Positions 8,414 to 16,622 of a stretch of DNA of 64,000 bases are shown here, in pieces. The stretch's first letter is position 1, and every line of letters begins with the position of its first letter. The notes under the pieces were generated by a model. That model was not told the origin of the DNA. It ran no database searches and saw only the letters and a list, made by a program, of their open reading frames with translations. The translations under genes were made by a program, and so were the position numbers. The DNA is taken from NCBI GenBank assembly GCA_035293945.1, contig DATGLV010000005.1:1-64000 (forward strand). The letters run 5' to 3'. The stretch comes from VAZQ01 sp035293945. GTDB lineage: Bacteria; Pseudomonadota; Alphaproteobacteria; Rhizobiales; Xanthobacteraceae.

Positions 8414-8953
8414 CTAACCGAACACGGTACGGGTCGGCCCCCGCCTTGCTTCGCCGAGTGCGGCGGAAAGCGCCTTCGCAAAGCTCGCCTTCTCGTCCGG
8501 CCCGAGAAAGCCCGCGACGGCCAGCCGGCGGCCGCGCGATACCAGGTACAGCCGCTCGATGCCGAATTCCGGATGCTCGTCGCGGTCGAGCCGCACCCAC
8601 AGCGGGTTTAGGGTCCATTGGGTGACGCGGCCGCGGTAACTCACTTTGCGCAACGTGAGCTCGCTTGCGGTGACCTTGATTTCCTCATAGGCGCGCGCGG
8701 CCCGGTAATTGAGGCGGAACGCCCAGTACACCAAAAGCACGTCCAGCCCGAAAAAGCCGAAGACCGGCCACGCCCCCCGCATCAGGAAAACCATGCCGGA
8801 CGCAAAGCTTGCTCCCGCAAGCACCAGCATGAAGATCAGAAAGCCGGTGGGTCCAAGCGACCGGTGAGGGGTCAGCACCGCCGAGAAGATCATGGGCTCT
8901 GATCCGGCCCCCGGCCCTTGTGGCGCGTCGCGGTCACTGTTGTCGGAGCTCAT
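8414..8953 (-). CDS. DUF2244 domain-containing membrane protein
   Basis: A 179-residue protein of the DUF2244 family. After a polar N-terminus and FSAVLTPHRSLGPTGF there are two hydrophobic segments (FLIFMLVLAGASFASGMVFL and AWPVFGFFGLDVLLVYWAF), then RLNYRAARAYEEIKVT and a cytosolic C-terminal domain. Function is unknown; relatives are often found near nth or cytochrome oxidase genes in alphaproteobacteria. The ATG at 8953 is chosen over a GTG nine bases upstream. Its start is only 21 bp from the divergent nth start, so the two promoters must overlap. Confidence 0.82.
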   Translation of the reverse strand: MSSDNSDRDAPQGPGAGSEPMIFSAVLTPHRSLGPTGFLIFMLVLAGASFASGMVFLMRGAWPVFGFFGLDVLLVYWAFRLNYRAARAYEEIKVTASELTLRKVSYRGRVTQWTLNPLWVRLDRDEHPEFGIERLYLVSRGRRLAVAGFLGPDEKASFAKALSAALGEARRGPTRTVFG

Positions 8954-8974
8954 GCGGCTCACTATACGGGAACG

Positions 8975-9754
8975 ATGGGGCGCAAGACAGCCATCCGGAA
9001 AAAGGCGGCCACGGGAGCCCGCAAGGCGCCCCGGCGGCGGGCGCCTGAAATTGCAGCAAAACCTCCAGGGAGCGCCCGCATCGCTGCGGCGCCGGCCAAG
9101 CCAACGACTGCATCACCACCTTGGACAAGCGCTGAGATCGAGGAAGCGTTCCGCCGGTTTGCGGCCGCCAATCCGGAGCCGGTTGGCGAACTCATCTATA
9201 TGACGCCGTTCACGCTTCTGGTGGCGGTGGTTCTGTCCGCACAGGCGACCGACGCGGGCGTCAACAAGGCGACGCCGGCGCTGTTCGCGCTTGCCGACAC
9301 ACCCGAGAAAATGGTGGCGCTCGGCGAAGAGCGCGTGCGCGATCTGATCAAGACCATCGGGCTTTATCGTACCAAGGCGAAAAATCTCATTGCTTTGTCG
9401 GAGCAGCTCATCGACCGCCACGCCGGTGAAGTGCCGCGGAACCGCAGCGAGCTCGAGGCGCTGCCGGGGGTCGGCCGCAAGACCGCCAACGTGGTGCTCA
9501 ATACCGCCTTTGGCGAGCCAACCATCGCGGTCGACACGCACATCTTCCGCATCGGCAACCGCACCGGGCTCGCCCCCGGCAAGACGCCACTCGAAGTGGA
9601 GCAAAAGCTCGAGCAGCGGATTCCGGCCAAATACCTGCGCCACGCGCATCATTGGCTCATCCTGCACGGCCGCTATGTCTGTGTGGCGCGTTCCCCGCAT
9701 TGCGAAAGATGCTTGATCAATGACATCTGCAAATGGCCGGGCAAATCTATTTAA
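8975..9754 (+). CDS. nth: Endonuclease III (DNA glycosylase/AP lyase)
   Basis: Nth, 259 residues, removes oxidised pyrimidines and cleaves abasic sites in base-excision repair. The helix-hairpin-helix and active site read LPGVGRKTANVVLN (catalytic lysine) and IAVDTHIFRI (catalytic aspartate). A [4Fe-4S] cluster motif C-x6-C-x2-C-x5-C closes the protein (CVARSPHCERCLINDIC). The first 45 residues are a basic Ala/Arg/Lys-rich extension before the glycosylase fold, absent from E. coli Nth but common in this order. The start ATG at 8975 fits the short divergent spacing to DUF2244. Confidence 0.95.
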   Translation: MGRKTAIRKKAATGARKAPRRRAPEIAAKPPGSARIAAAPAKPTTASPPWTSAEIEEAFRRFAAANPEPVGELIYMTPFTLLVAVVLSAQATDAGVNKATPALFALADTPEKMVALGEERVRDLIKTIGLYRTKAKNLIALSEQLIDRHAGEVPRNRSELEALPGVGRKTANVVLNTAFGEPTIAVDTHIFRIGNRTGLAPGKTPLEVEQKLEQRIPAKYLRHAHHWLILHGRYVCVARSPHCERCLINDICKWPGKSI

Positions 9755-9865
9755 GCCTGGCACCGCGTCCGCATTTGCAACAAACTTGTGGTTGATGGAA
9801 GCAACCCGCTGATGCGGTGGTTTTGACGTCCTGCCGAGCTGGCCGACGGGGATCAACTTAAGCCC

Positions 9866-11416
9866 ATGCGCCTGCGAATGGTCCTGATGGGCGTCGCGAT
9901 CCTGGTCGCCTCGTTTGTGGGCGCGAACCCGGCGATGCAGTTGCTTTCGCCGCCCGCGGTCTCGCCGCCATTGCCGCCTCTCGCGGATGTGCCGCCGCTT
10001 CCCCGGGTGAGCCGCATCTCGACCATCGTCACGCCAACCGCCATCGCGCTCACCGCCATCCGGGATGCGCTCGATGCAGCAGCGCCGCGCAACCTCACCG
10101 GCAAGCGCGAGAATCCAATCTCGCAGCTGTTATCGAATGCCGACATCGGGTGGACCATCGGCCGCGGCCCGCTCGCGGTGACTGCGCGCGGGGACGCAAT
10201 GGCAGTCGCGACTGTGCTGAACGGGACCCTGCATGTCACTGGCCAGATTGCGAGCCAAGTCGGCAATCTGGGCGGCGCACTCGGCAATGTCATCAACCAG
10301 AACCTCGGCCAGGGTTTGCAGAACCTCGCCGGCAAGACGCTTGATCAGCACGCCGACATTCGCGGCAACGTCACCATCGTGTCGCGCCCGGCACTGACCG
10401 CCAACTGGCGTATCGACCCCAATCTAACCGCACAAACGACGGTCGCCGATTCTGCCCTGTCGGTCGCCGGGATCAAGATCGGGGTCGCCAACGAGGTGAA
10501 GCCGTTCCTCGACCACCAGCTGAATGACCAGGTCATGGCCCTGCAGGCCCGCCTGCGGGCCGATCCGTTCCTCGAACAAGCCGCGCGTCGCCAATGGGCG
10601 AAGATGTGCCGGTCGGTCTCGCTCGGCGCCGCTGGGCCGGGCCTGCCCGACCTCTGGCTCGAGATTCGTCCGACGCGCGCTTTTGCCGGCCAGCCGCGCG
10701 TCGACGCCAACGCTCTCAATCTCATGCTTGGGGTCGAGACCGAGACCCGGGTGGTGCCGGACGCCACCCAGCCGGATTGCCCGTTCGCGGCCAAGCTCGA
10801 CCTGGTGCCCGCCTCGCAGCAGGCGCGCGTCGCTATCGCGGTGCCGATCGACGTGCCGTTCACTGAAGTCAATCGGCTCCTCGCCCTGCAGCTTGTCGGC
10901 AAAACCTTTCCGCAGGACGGTGGCGGAGCCTATGAGGCCACGATCCGCGGTGCCAAAGTGGCAGCTTCGGGAAACCGTCTGTTGCTGTCGGTGCAGGTGA
11001 AAGCGCGAGAGCGCGCGAGTTGGTTCGATCTTGGAGCGGAGGCCAACATCCACGTCTGGGGCCGGCCGGTGCTCGAGGGCGAGCACCAGATCGTGCGGCT
11101 TTCCGACATTACTCTGGATGTGGATTCAGAAGCTGCTTTCGGGCTCTTGGGCGCGGCCGCCCGGACCGCGCTCCCGTACCTCAAGGACACGCTTGCGCAA
11201 AACGCGGTGATCGACCTCAAGCCGTTTGCCGATCATGCCCGCACCGGCATGGCGGCAGCGCTGGCGGACTTCAATACGGCGACGCCCGGGATCAAGGCAG
11301 ATGTCAATCTCACCGATCTGCGCCTCGTCGACATTGCGTTCGATGCCAAAACCCTGCGGGTGGTGGCCGAAGCCAACGGGAGCTCAAATGTGACGGTGAT
11401 GAGCCTCGCGCCCTGA
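9866..11416 (+). CDS. DUF4403 family protein
   Basis: A 516-residue protein resembling the DUF4403 family. The N-terminus (MRLRMVLMGVAILVASFVGA) is a signal sequence or membrane anchor, so the body is expected in the periplasm or at the inner membrane. A proline-rich linker follows, then repeated beta-rich modules with phrases such as NWRIDPNLTAQTTV, MCRSVSLG and FDLGAEANIHVWGRPVLE. Lipid-binding folds have been suggested for this kind of protein, but no function can be assigned here. It converges with the next gene, the two stops lying 13 bp apart. Confidence 0.75.
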   Translation: MRLRMVLMGVAILVASFVGANPAMQLLSPPAVSPPLPPLADVPPLPRVSRISTIVTPTAIALTAIRDALDAAAPRNLTGKRENPISQLLSNADIGWTIGRGPLAVTARGDAMAVATVLNGTLHVTGQIASQVGNLGGALGNVINQNLGQGLQNLAGKTLDQHADIRGNVTIVSRPALTANWRIDPNLTAQTTVADSALSVAGIKIGVANEVKPFLDHQLNDQVMALQARLRADPFLEQAARRQWAKMCRSVSLGAAGPGLPDLWLEIRPTRAFAGQPRVDANALNLMLGVETETRVVPDATQPDCPFAAKLDLVPASQQARVAIAVPIDVPFTEVNRLLALQLVGKTFPQDGGGAYEATIRGAKVAASGNRLLLSVQVKARERASWFDLGAEANIHVWGRPVLEGEHQIVRLSDITLDVDSEAAFGLLGAAARTALPYLKDTLAQNAVIDLKPFADHARTGMAAALADFNTATPGIKADVNLTDLRLVDIAFDAKTLRVVAEANGSSNVTVMSLAP

Positions 11417-11429
11417 CCAGGATTCGAAT

Positions 11430-12152
11430 TCATCGCGATGCGTATGCGGCGCCTGCCAGCCGTCTGTGCACATGCACCATGAAGGCCATGCCGAACAGCG
11501 GGGTCGCCAGGTTGACAACCGGGATGGAGATGAAGCCGGCGATGAAAAGGCCGGCCATGAACACCGTGCCGGCGTGCGCCTTGCGCAGGGCCTTTGCATC
11601 GGCGACCGTATGGTAGCGCATCGCCGCGAGCTCGAAATATTCGCGACCCAGAATATAGGCGGTGCAAGCAAAGAAGATGATGGCTCCAAAGCCCGCAAGC
11701 AGAAGGAAGGGCAGCGCCAAAAGATAGATGGCGACCGCCAATAGCGCGGTGCGCACACCCTCGATCACGGCGCGGACGAATGGCAGCGGCTTGCCTTCGG
11801 GCTCGCCCGGATAGCAGCTGCGCTCGACCGCCAGCGCGATCTCGTCGACGAAGAAGCTCGCCACCAGCGCGGTCACGGCCGGCATCAGAAACACCGAGCC
11901 GATGATAATACCGAGGCCCGTCGCCACACTAAGGATGAAGCCGAGGACTGCGAGCGGGACATGCGCCCTCGGTCCGAGCGCATTCTCGGCCATGCCCTCG
12001 CCGTTGTCCGCGAGCCACAGCAAGACATGCTGCAGGCCAATTCCAACGAGGATGATCAGGATCAGGGCGAGCCCAATCGATTTGTACAGCACCCCACGAA
12101 ATGCCGGCGAAAGCATTTGCGACAGCGCCTGCGCGGCAGCATCCAGCATCAT
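11430..12152 (-). CDS. EI24/CysZ-like integral membrane protein
   Basis: A 240-residue polytopic membrane protein of the EI24 (CysZ-related) family. Hydrophobic segments include VLYKSIGLALILIILVGIGL, VPLAVLGFILSVATGLGIII, ALLAVAIYLLALPFLLLAGF and VFMAGLFIAGFISIPVVNLA. Family signatures are RGVLYKS near the N-terminus, LGREYFELAAMRYH, and the final PLFGMAFMVHVHRRL. CysZ proteins import sulfate, but many EI24 relatives have no known substrate and nothing here links it to cysteine genes. Start is one of two adjacent ATG codons (12152 or 12149). Confidence 0.8.
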   Translation of the reverse strand: MMLDAAAQALSQMLSPAFRGVLYKSIGLALILIILVGIGLQHVLLWLADNGEGMAENALGPRAHVPLAVLGFILSVATGLGIIIGSVFLMPAVTALVASFFVDEIALAVERSCYPGEPEGKPLPFVRAVIEGVRTALLAVAIYLLALPFLLLAGFGAIIFFACTAYILGREYFELAAMRYHTVADAKALRKAHAGTVFMAGLFIAGFISIPVVNLATPLFGMAFMVHVHRRLAGAAYASR

Positions 12153-12242
12153 GTCCTCCGTGGACAGGAGAACTAATTGCCGCCCCGGTCGCCTGCAAGC
12201 GTTTGCGCCGGGCCGTGCATTCAGGCCATACTTGGGTGGAGC

Positions 12243-13640
12243 ATGACAAATCGCGCGCCGGCCATGCGTGGAATAAACCGCCGATCGTTCCTTGCGGCGT
12301 CCGCCGTTTTGTCGGCGGCTCCAGCATTGGGGCAGCAGAGCAGCCAGCGCAAGCTCGCGCCGGCGCCGCAACCGACGGTGCGCGCCACCAGTGTCGACGT
12401 GGTGATCGTGGGCGCTGGAGCGGCCGGCATCGCGGCGGCGCGCCGCCTCACTGCGGCCGGCAAGCGCTTTGTCTTGGTCGAAGCGGCCGACACGATCGGC
12501 GGGCGTTGCATCACCGACACCGCGCTGTTCGGAGCTCCGTTCGACCGCGGCGCTCATTGGGTGCACATGCCGGACATCAACCCGGTAGCGAAGCTCGGCA
12601 CCCAGACCGGTCTTGACCTTTATCCGGCGCCGACCGGGCAGCGCGTGCGCATCGGGCGGCGCTACGCGCGTGAAGGCGAGATGGAGAGCTATCTGGGCGG
12701 GGTGGTGCGGGCCGCAACCGCCATCCAAGATGCCGCACGCAAGATCGATATCAACTGCGAGCAGGTGCTGCCGCGCGACCTCGGAGACTGGCGTGCCACC
12801 ATCGAGTTCGTGCTCGGTCCGTTCGGGTGCGGCAAGGATCTGGCGGAAATCTCCGTGCTCGATTTCGCGCATTCGGCCGAGCGCGATATCGATGTCATTT
12901 GCCGCCAAGGATTTGGCGCCCTGCTGGCCAAGCTCGCGGCCGATCTGCCGATCGAGATGTCCAATCCGGTGACCCATATTTCTTTTGCGGCGCACGGCGG
13001 CGGCCTCGACGTGTATGCCACTCGCGGTCAGCTCGAGGCCCGCGCCGCGATCGTGACCGCGTCCACGAATGTGCTTCTCTCCGGCAAGATCAAGTTCACG
13101 CCCGACCTGCCCAGGCGCCAGCTCGACGCGTTGGCCAAGCTCAGGCTCGGCAGCTACGACCACATAGTGTTGGAGCTGCCCGGCAACCCGCTCGGGCTGC
13201 GGCCCGATGAGCTGGTGTTCGAGAAATCGGACAGCAACCGCACGGCGGCGTTGTTCGCGAATGCTTCCAGCACGCCCTTATGCATCATCGACGTAGCCGG
13301 AAGCTTCGGGCGCGATCTCGCCGCCAAGGGTGATTCAGCCATGTTCGATTTTGCGCTCACCTGGCTCGCCAACCTTTATGGGGCCGACGCCGTCAAGGCA
13401 GTCGGGCGTCGCCATGCAACGCATTGGAACGATGAGCCTTGGGTGATGGGCGCCTTCTCGGCGGCCTCACCCGGCGGCCAGCCGTCGCGCCGCGTGCTGA
13501 TGGAGTCGGTCGGCGACCGCATCTTTTTTGCCGGCGAGGCCGTGCACGAGACCTTGTGGGGCACGGTCGGCGGCGCCTGGGAATCCGGCGAGCGCGCCGC
13601 CGATGCGGTGCTGAGGGCGCTGGCAAAGAAGCCGGGCTAG
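12243..13640 (+). CDS. FAD-dependent amine oxidase family protein with Tat-like signal
   Basis: A 465-residue flavin monoamine oxidase family protein. The N-terminus INRRSFLAASAVLSAAPALG is a twin-arginine signal, so export of the folded, FAD-loaded enzyme is likely. The dinucleotide-binding site is VVIVGAGAAGIAAARRL, followed by VEAADTIGGRC and GAPFDRGAHW. The C-terminal FAD-binding segment is RIFFAGEAVHETLWGTVGGAWESGERAA. Such enzymes oxidise amines to aldehydes with release of ammonia and H2O2; the substrate cannot be named. The ATG at 12243 places the Arg pair about ten residues from the start. The stop lies nine bases from the convergent pheT stop. Confidence 0.87.
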   Translation: MTNRAPAMRGINRRSFLAASAVLSAAPALGQQSSQRKLAPAPQPTVRATSVDVVIVGAGAAGIAAARRLTAAGKRFVLVEAADTIGGRCITDTALFGAPFDRGAHWVHMPDINPVAKLGTQTGLDLYPAPTGQRVRIGRRYAREGEMESYLGGVVRAATAIQDAARKIDINCEQVLPRDLGDWRATIEFVLGPFGCGKDLAEISVLDFAHSAERDIDVICRQGFGALLAKLAADLPIEMSNPVTHISFAAHGGGLDVYATRGQLEARAAIVTASTNVLLSGKIKFTPDLPRRQLDALAKLRLGSYDHIVLELPGNPLGLRPDELVFEKSDSNRTAALFANASSTPLCIIDVAGSFGRDLAAKGDSAMFDFALTWLANLYGADAVKAVGRRHATHWNDEPWVMGAFSAASPGGQPSRRVLMESVGDRIFFAGEAVHETLWGTVGGAWESGERAADAVLRALAKKPG

Positions 13641-13649
13641 GATGAAATT

Positions 13650-16067
13650 CTATCCGCGCAGCACGCCGCCGGTGCGCTTGCCGACTTCGGCGATGATCTT
13701 GGCACCGACCGCCTCGATCTCTTCATCGGTGAGCGTCTTCTCGCGCGGCTGCAGTGTCACCGCGATCGCGATCGATTTCTTGCCGGCCTCGATGCCGGCG
13801 CCCTCGTAGACGTCGAAGACGCTCACCGCGTCGATGAGCTTGCGATCGGCCGACTGGGCGGCCCTGATGATATCTCCGGCCCTGACGGTGCGCTCGACCA
13901 CGAACGCAAAGTCACGCTCGACCGGCTGCAGCGGCGAGAGCTGCAGCACCGGCTTTGCCCGGGTGGCCCGCGCCTTGGGCTCGGGGATGCGTTCGAGGAT
14001 GATCTCGAAAGCCACCAGCGGGCCCTCGGCGCGCAAGGCGCCGAGCGCACGCGGGTGCAACTCGCCGAAGTGGCCCAGCACGTTCTGCGGCCCGATCTGG
14101 ATCGTGCCGCTGCGCCCTGGATGCAGCCAATCGGGCCCACCGGGATTGATCTGCAGCGCGCTCATCGGGGCGCCGGCCGCCGCCAGAGCCGCCAGCGCGT
14201 CGGCCTTGACATCGAAGGCGTCAACCGGCCCAGACTTGATCGACCAGTGGCGGCCGCGCCCAAATGGCCGGGCGAGCGCGCGCCGCACGCCGGCCGCGGC
14301 GGTGAGCTGATCCTGCGGTCGGTCGCCATGAAAGATCTGGCCGACCTCGAACAATCCCACATCGCCGAGAGCCCGATCGGCATTGCGCTGCGCGGCCGCA
14401 ACCAGCCCGGGCACCAGGCTCGGGCGCATGTCGGAAAGATCCGAGGCGATCGGATTGGCGAGCGCGAGATGCGGCTTGCCGCCGCCGAACAAGTCGGCTT
14501 GTGGCTTGGCGATGAAGGACCAGGTTACGGCCTCGACCAATCCGCGTGCAGCGAGCGCGCGCTTGGCCTTGCGGGTGCGCAGCTGCAGCGGCGTCAGCAC
14601 CGGCTTGCGCGGGGCCTCGCCGCGATCGAACGGCGTCGAAGGGATGCGCTCGATGCCGATGATGCGCAGCACCTCCTCGACCACGTCGGCCTTGCCGTGC
14701 ACGTCGGGTCGCCAAGAGGGCGGCGCGACTTTCACGCTCTTGCCCGCTCCGGCGACGAAGAAGCCGAGCCGCGCCAGCACGCGCTTGAGCTCGGGAAGGC
14801 CGACCTCGACCCCGGCGAGCCGCGCCACCGTATCGAGCGGAAAATCGATGACGCGGTCTTCTGCGTGCGGCTCGGCCACGACGATGTTGGCGGACGGCGT
14901 GCCGCCGCACAGATCGAGCACCATGCGGGTCGCGAGCTCGAGCCCGCCAACCATGAAGGCTGGATCGACGCCGCGCTCGAAGCGATAGCGCGCATCCGAA
15001 GTGATGCCGAGCCTGCGCCCGGTCTGCGCGATGTTGAGCTCCTCCCACACGGCCGATTCGATCAGCACGTCGGCGGTCTCGTTCGAGCAGCCGGTCGTCT
15101 CGCCGCCCATGATGCCGGCAAGCGATTCCACCCCGCTGTCGTCGGCGATGACGCACATCGATTCGTCGAGCCCATAGGTCTTGCCGTCGAGCGCGACGAG
15201 GCTTTCGCCCGCGCGGGCGCGCCGCACCACCAGATTGCCTTTCACCTTGGCGGCGTCAAACACATGCAGCGGCCGCGCGCGGTCGAAGGTGATGTAGTTG
15301 GTGATGTCGACCAGCGCGTTGATAGGACGCAGGCCGATCGCCGTAAGCCGGCGCTGCAGCCAGGCCGGCGACGGGCAGTTCTTCACACCGCGCACCATTC
15401 GCAGCGCGAAGCCGCGGCAGAGCGATGGAGTCGCGCCGAAATCGAGCTTGACCGAAACCGGGCTGGGAAACGTCCCCGCAATCGGCTTGACGGGCTCGTC
15501 CTTGAACAAACCGATGTCGGCGGCCGCGAGATCGCGGGCGATGCCGTGCACGCCCGCGCAATCGGGCCGGTTCGCCAGAAGATTGATCTCGATTACCGGA
15601 TCATCGAGGCCGGCCCATTGCGCATAGCCTTGTCCGACCGGGGCGTCGGCTGGAAGCTCGATGATGCCTTCGTGGTCTTCGGAGAGCTCAAGCTCAAGCT
15701 CGGAGCAGAGCATGCCGCGGCTCTCCACTCCCCGGATGGTGCCGACGCCAAGCGTCATGTTCTTGCCGGGGATGAATGCGCCAGGGGCCGCGAACACGCC
15801 CTTCATGCCGGCGCGCGCATTGGGCGCCCCGCACACGACCTGCACGGGCGCGCCCGAGCCGGTGTCGACCATGCACAGTCGCAGCCGATCCGCATTGGGA
15901 TGCTGCTCGGCCGCGATCACCCGCGCGATGGTGAAGGCGGCGAGCGCCTTGCCTTTGTCGTCGACGCGCTCGACCTCGAGCCCGATCATCGTGAGCTTGT
16001 CGACGATCTCGTCAAGCGAGGCGGTTGTGTCGAGATGCTCCTTGAGCCAGCCCAGGGTGAATTTCAT
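13650..16067 (-). CDS. pheT: Phenylalanine--tRNA ligase beta subunit
   Basis: PheT, 805 residues, the large subunit of the (alpha-beta)2 enzyme that charges tRNA-Phe. It begins MKFTLGWLKEHLDTTASLDEI, then carries the EMAP/tRNA-binding domain (residues about 40-150), the B3/4 editing domain with RGFALRMVRGVKNCPSP, the B5 DNA-binding-like domain, the catalytic-like core and the C-terminal FDX-ACB anticodon-binding domain (SPLQPVERDFAFVVERTV onwards). Its ATG overlaps the stop of the DUF559 gene as ATGA. In most genomes pheT directly follows pheS; here that gene lies between them. Confidence 0.98.
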   Translation of the reverse strand: MKFTLGWLKEHLDTTASLDEIVDKLTMIGLEVERVDDKGKALAAFTIARVIAAEQHPNADRLRLCMVDTGSGAPVQVVCGAPNARAGMKGVFAAPGAFIPGKNMTLGVGTIRGVESRGMLCSELELELSEDHEGIIELPADAPVGQGYAQWAGLDDPVIEINLLANRPDCAGVHGIARDLAAADIGLFKDEPVKPIAGTFPSPVSVKLDFGATPSLCRGFALRMVRGVKNCPSPAWLQRRLTAIGLRPINALVDITNYITFDRARPLHVFDAAKVKGNLVVRRARAGESLVALDGKTYGLDESMCVIADDSGVESLAGIMGGETTGCSNETADVLIESAVWEELNIAQTGRRLGITSDARYRFERGVDPAFMVGGLELATRMVLDLCGGTPSANIVVAEPHAEDRVIDFPLDTVARLAGVEVGLPELKRVLARLGFFVAGAGKSVKVAPPSWRPDVHGKADVVEEVLRIIGIERIPSTPFDRGEAPRKPVLTPLQLRTRKAKRALAARGLVEAVTWSFIAKPQADLFGGGKPHLALANPIASDLSDMRPSLVPGLVAAAQRNADRALGDVGLFEVGQIFHGDRPQDQLTAAAGVRRALARPFGRGRHWSIKSGPVDAFDVKADALAALAAAGAPMSALQINPGGPDWLHPGRSGTIQIGPQNVLGHFGELHPRALGALRAEGPLVAFEIILERIPEPKARATRAKPVLQLSPLQPVERDFAFVVERTVRAGDIIRAAQSADRKLIDAVSVFDVYEGAGIEAGKKSIAIAVTLQPREKTLTDEEIEAVGAKIIAEVGKRTGGVLRG

Positions 16068-16525
16068 GTGCGGGGCCCCGCCTTGATACTCGCTGCGGAC
16101 TCTCCGCCTCCCCCGCTTGCGGGGGAGGGTAGGGAGGGGGCGATAGCCTCATCCAACGCTGAGATGATTGTCGTTAGGACGCCTTCTCGATTTTTCATCA
16201 CTTCGAGATTGCTAAAGCGCAGGATACCGAAGCCCCTTGCTCGAAGATATCTGTCACGCGCTGCGTCGCGCCGCTCATGCGAGTCCTCAAAATGCTGACC
16301 GCCATCGATCTCGACAATCAGCATCGCCGCATGTGAGACGAAATCGACGATGTAGGGGCCGATCGGGGTCTGTCGGCGAAATCCAACACCGCTGAGTCTG
16401 TGGGCTCGAACAGCGCGCCAAATGATCCTCTCGGCCAAGGTCATATCCCGGCGAAGCGCGCGCGCGTGCGACCGCATTCGGGCGGGAACATTCCAAGTGG
16501 ACCTTGTCGGAGATGATTGAGCCAT
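16064..16525 (-). CDS. DUF559 domain protein (Vsr/MTES-like endonuclease fold)
   Basis: A 153-residue protein with the DUF559 domain, a small restriction-endonuclease-like fold related to very-short-patch repair nucleases. Visible family features are RALRRDMTLAERIIWRAVRA, GVGFRRQTPIGPYIVDFV, the acidic metal site LIVEIDGGQHF and the R-D-x-YLRARGFGILRF segment. The last 25 or so residues are not domain but translated repeat (PSLPSPASGGGG). The gene separates pheS from pheT and lies between inverted copies of a GC-rich repeat, which suggests insertion as a cassette. Its stop overlaps the pheT start by four bases, so pheT may be translationally coupled to it. Nuclease activity is inferred only. 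Confidence 0.85.
   Translation of the reverse strand: MAQSSPTRSTWNVPARMRSHARALRRDMTLAERIIWRAVRAHRLSGVGFRRQTPIGPYIVDFVSHAAMLIVEIDGGQHFEDSHERRDAARDRYLRARGFGILRFSNLEVMKNREGVLTTIISALDEAIAPSLPSPASGGGGESAASIKAGPRT
16107..16140 (+). repeat. Inverted repeat, copy 1 (inside DUF559 3' end)
   Basis: CCTCCCCCGCTTGCGGGGGAGG is itself a hairpin (16107-16128), followed by GTAGGGAGGGGG. It is the reverse complement of the copy at 16544-16577 apart from one inserted A. It is translated as the low-complexity tail of the DUF559 protein. Confidence 0.85.
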
Positions 16526-16543
16526 GTGCTTGGCGAGGCAGTG

Positions 16544-16581
16544 CCCCCCTCCCTAACCCTCCCCCGCAAGCGGGGGAGGGG
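16544..16581 (-). repeat. Inverted repeat, copy 2 (upstream of DUF559)
   Basis: CCCCCTCCCTAACCCTCCCCCGCAAGCGGGGGAGGGG lies just upstream of the DUF559 start and downstream of pheS. With copy 1 in opposite orientation it brackets the DUF559 reading frame. The hairpin could also end pheS transcripts, though no T tract is present. Confidence 0.85.
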
Positions 16582-16622
16582 ACGCGCCCAGCCAAGCGGC
16601 GGCGCCCTGCAAAATTTCAGCG

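Noticed and set aside
9757..9785. Sigma-54 promoter-like TGGCAC ... TTGCA before the DUF4403 gene
   Set aside because: The spacing between the GG and GC elements is too long for a -24/-12 promoter.
14055..16298. 747-codon open frame antisense to pheT
   Set aside because: pheT is complete on the other strand. The antisense product is His/Arg/Ala-rich with no domain; such frames arise from GC-biased third positions.
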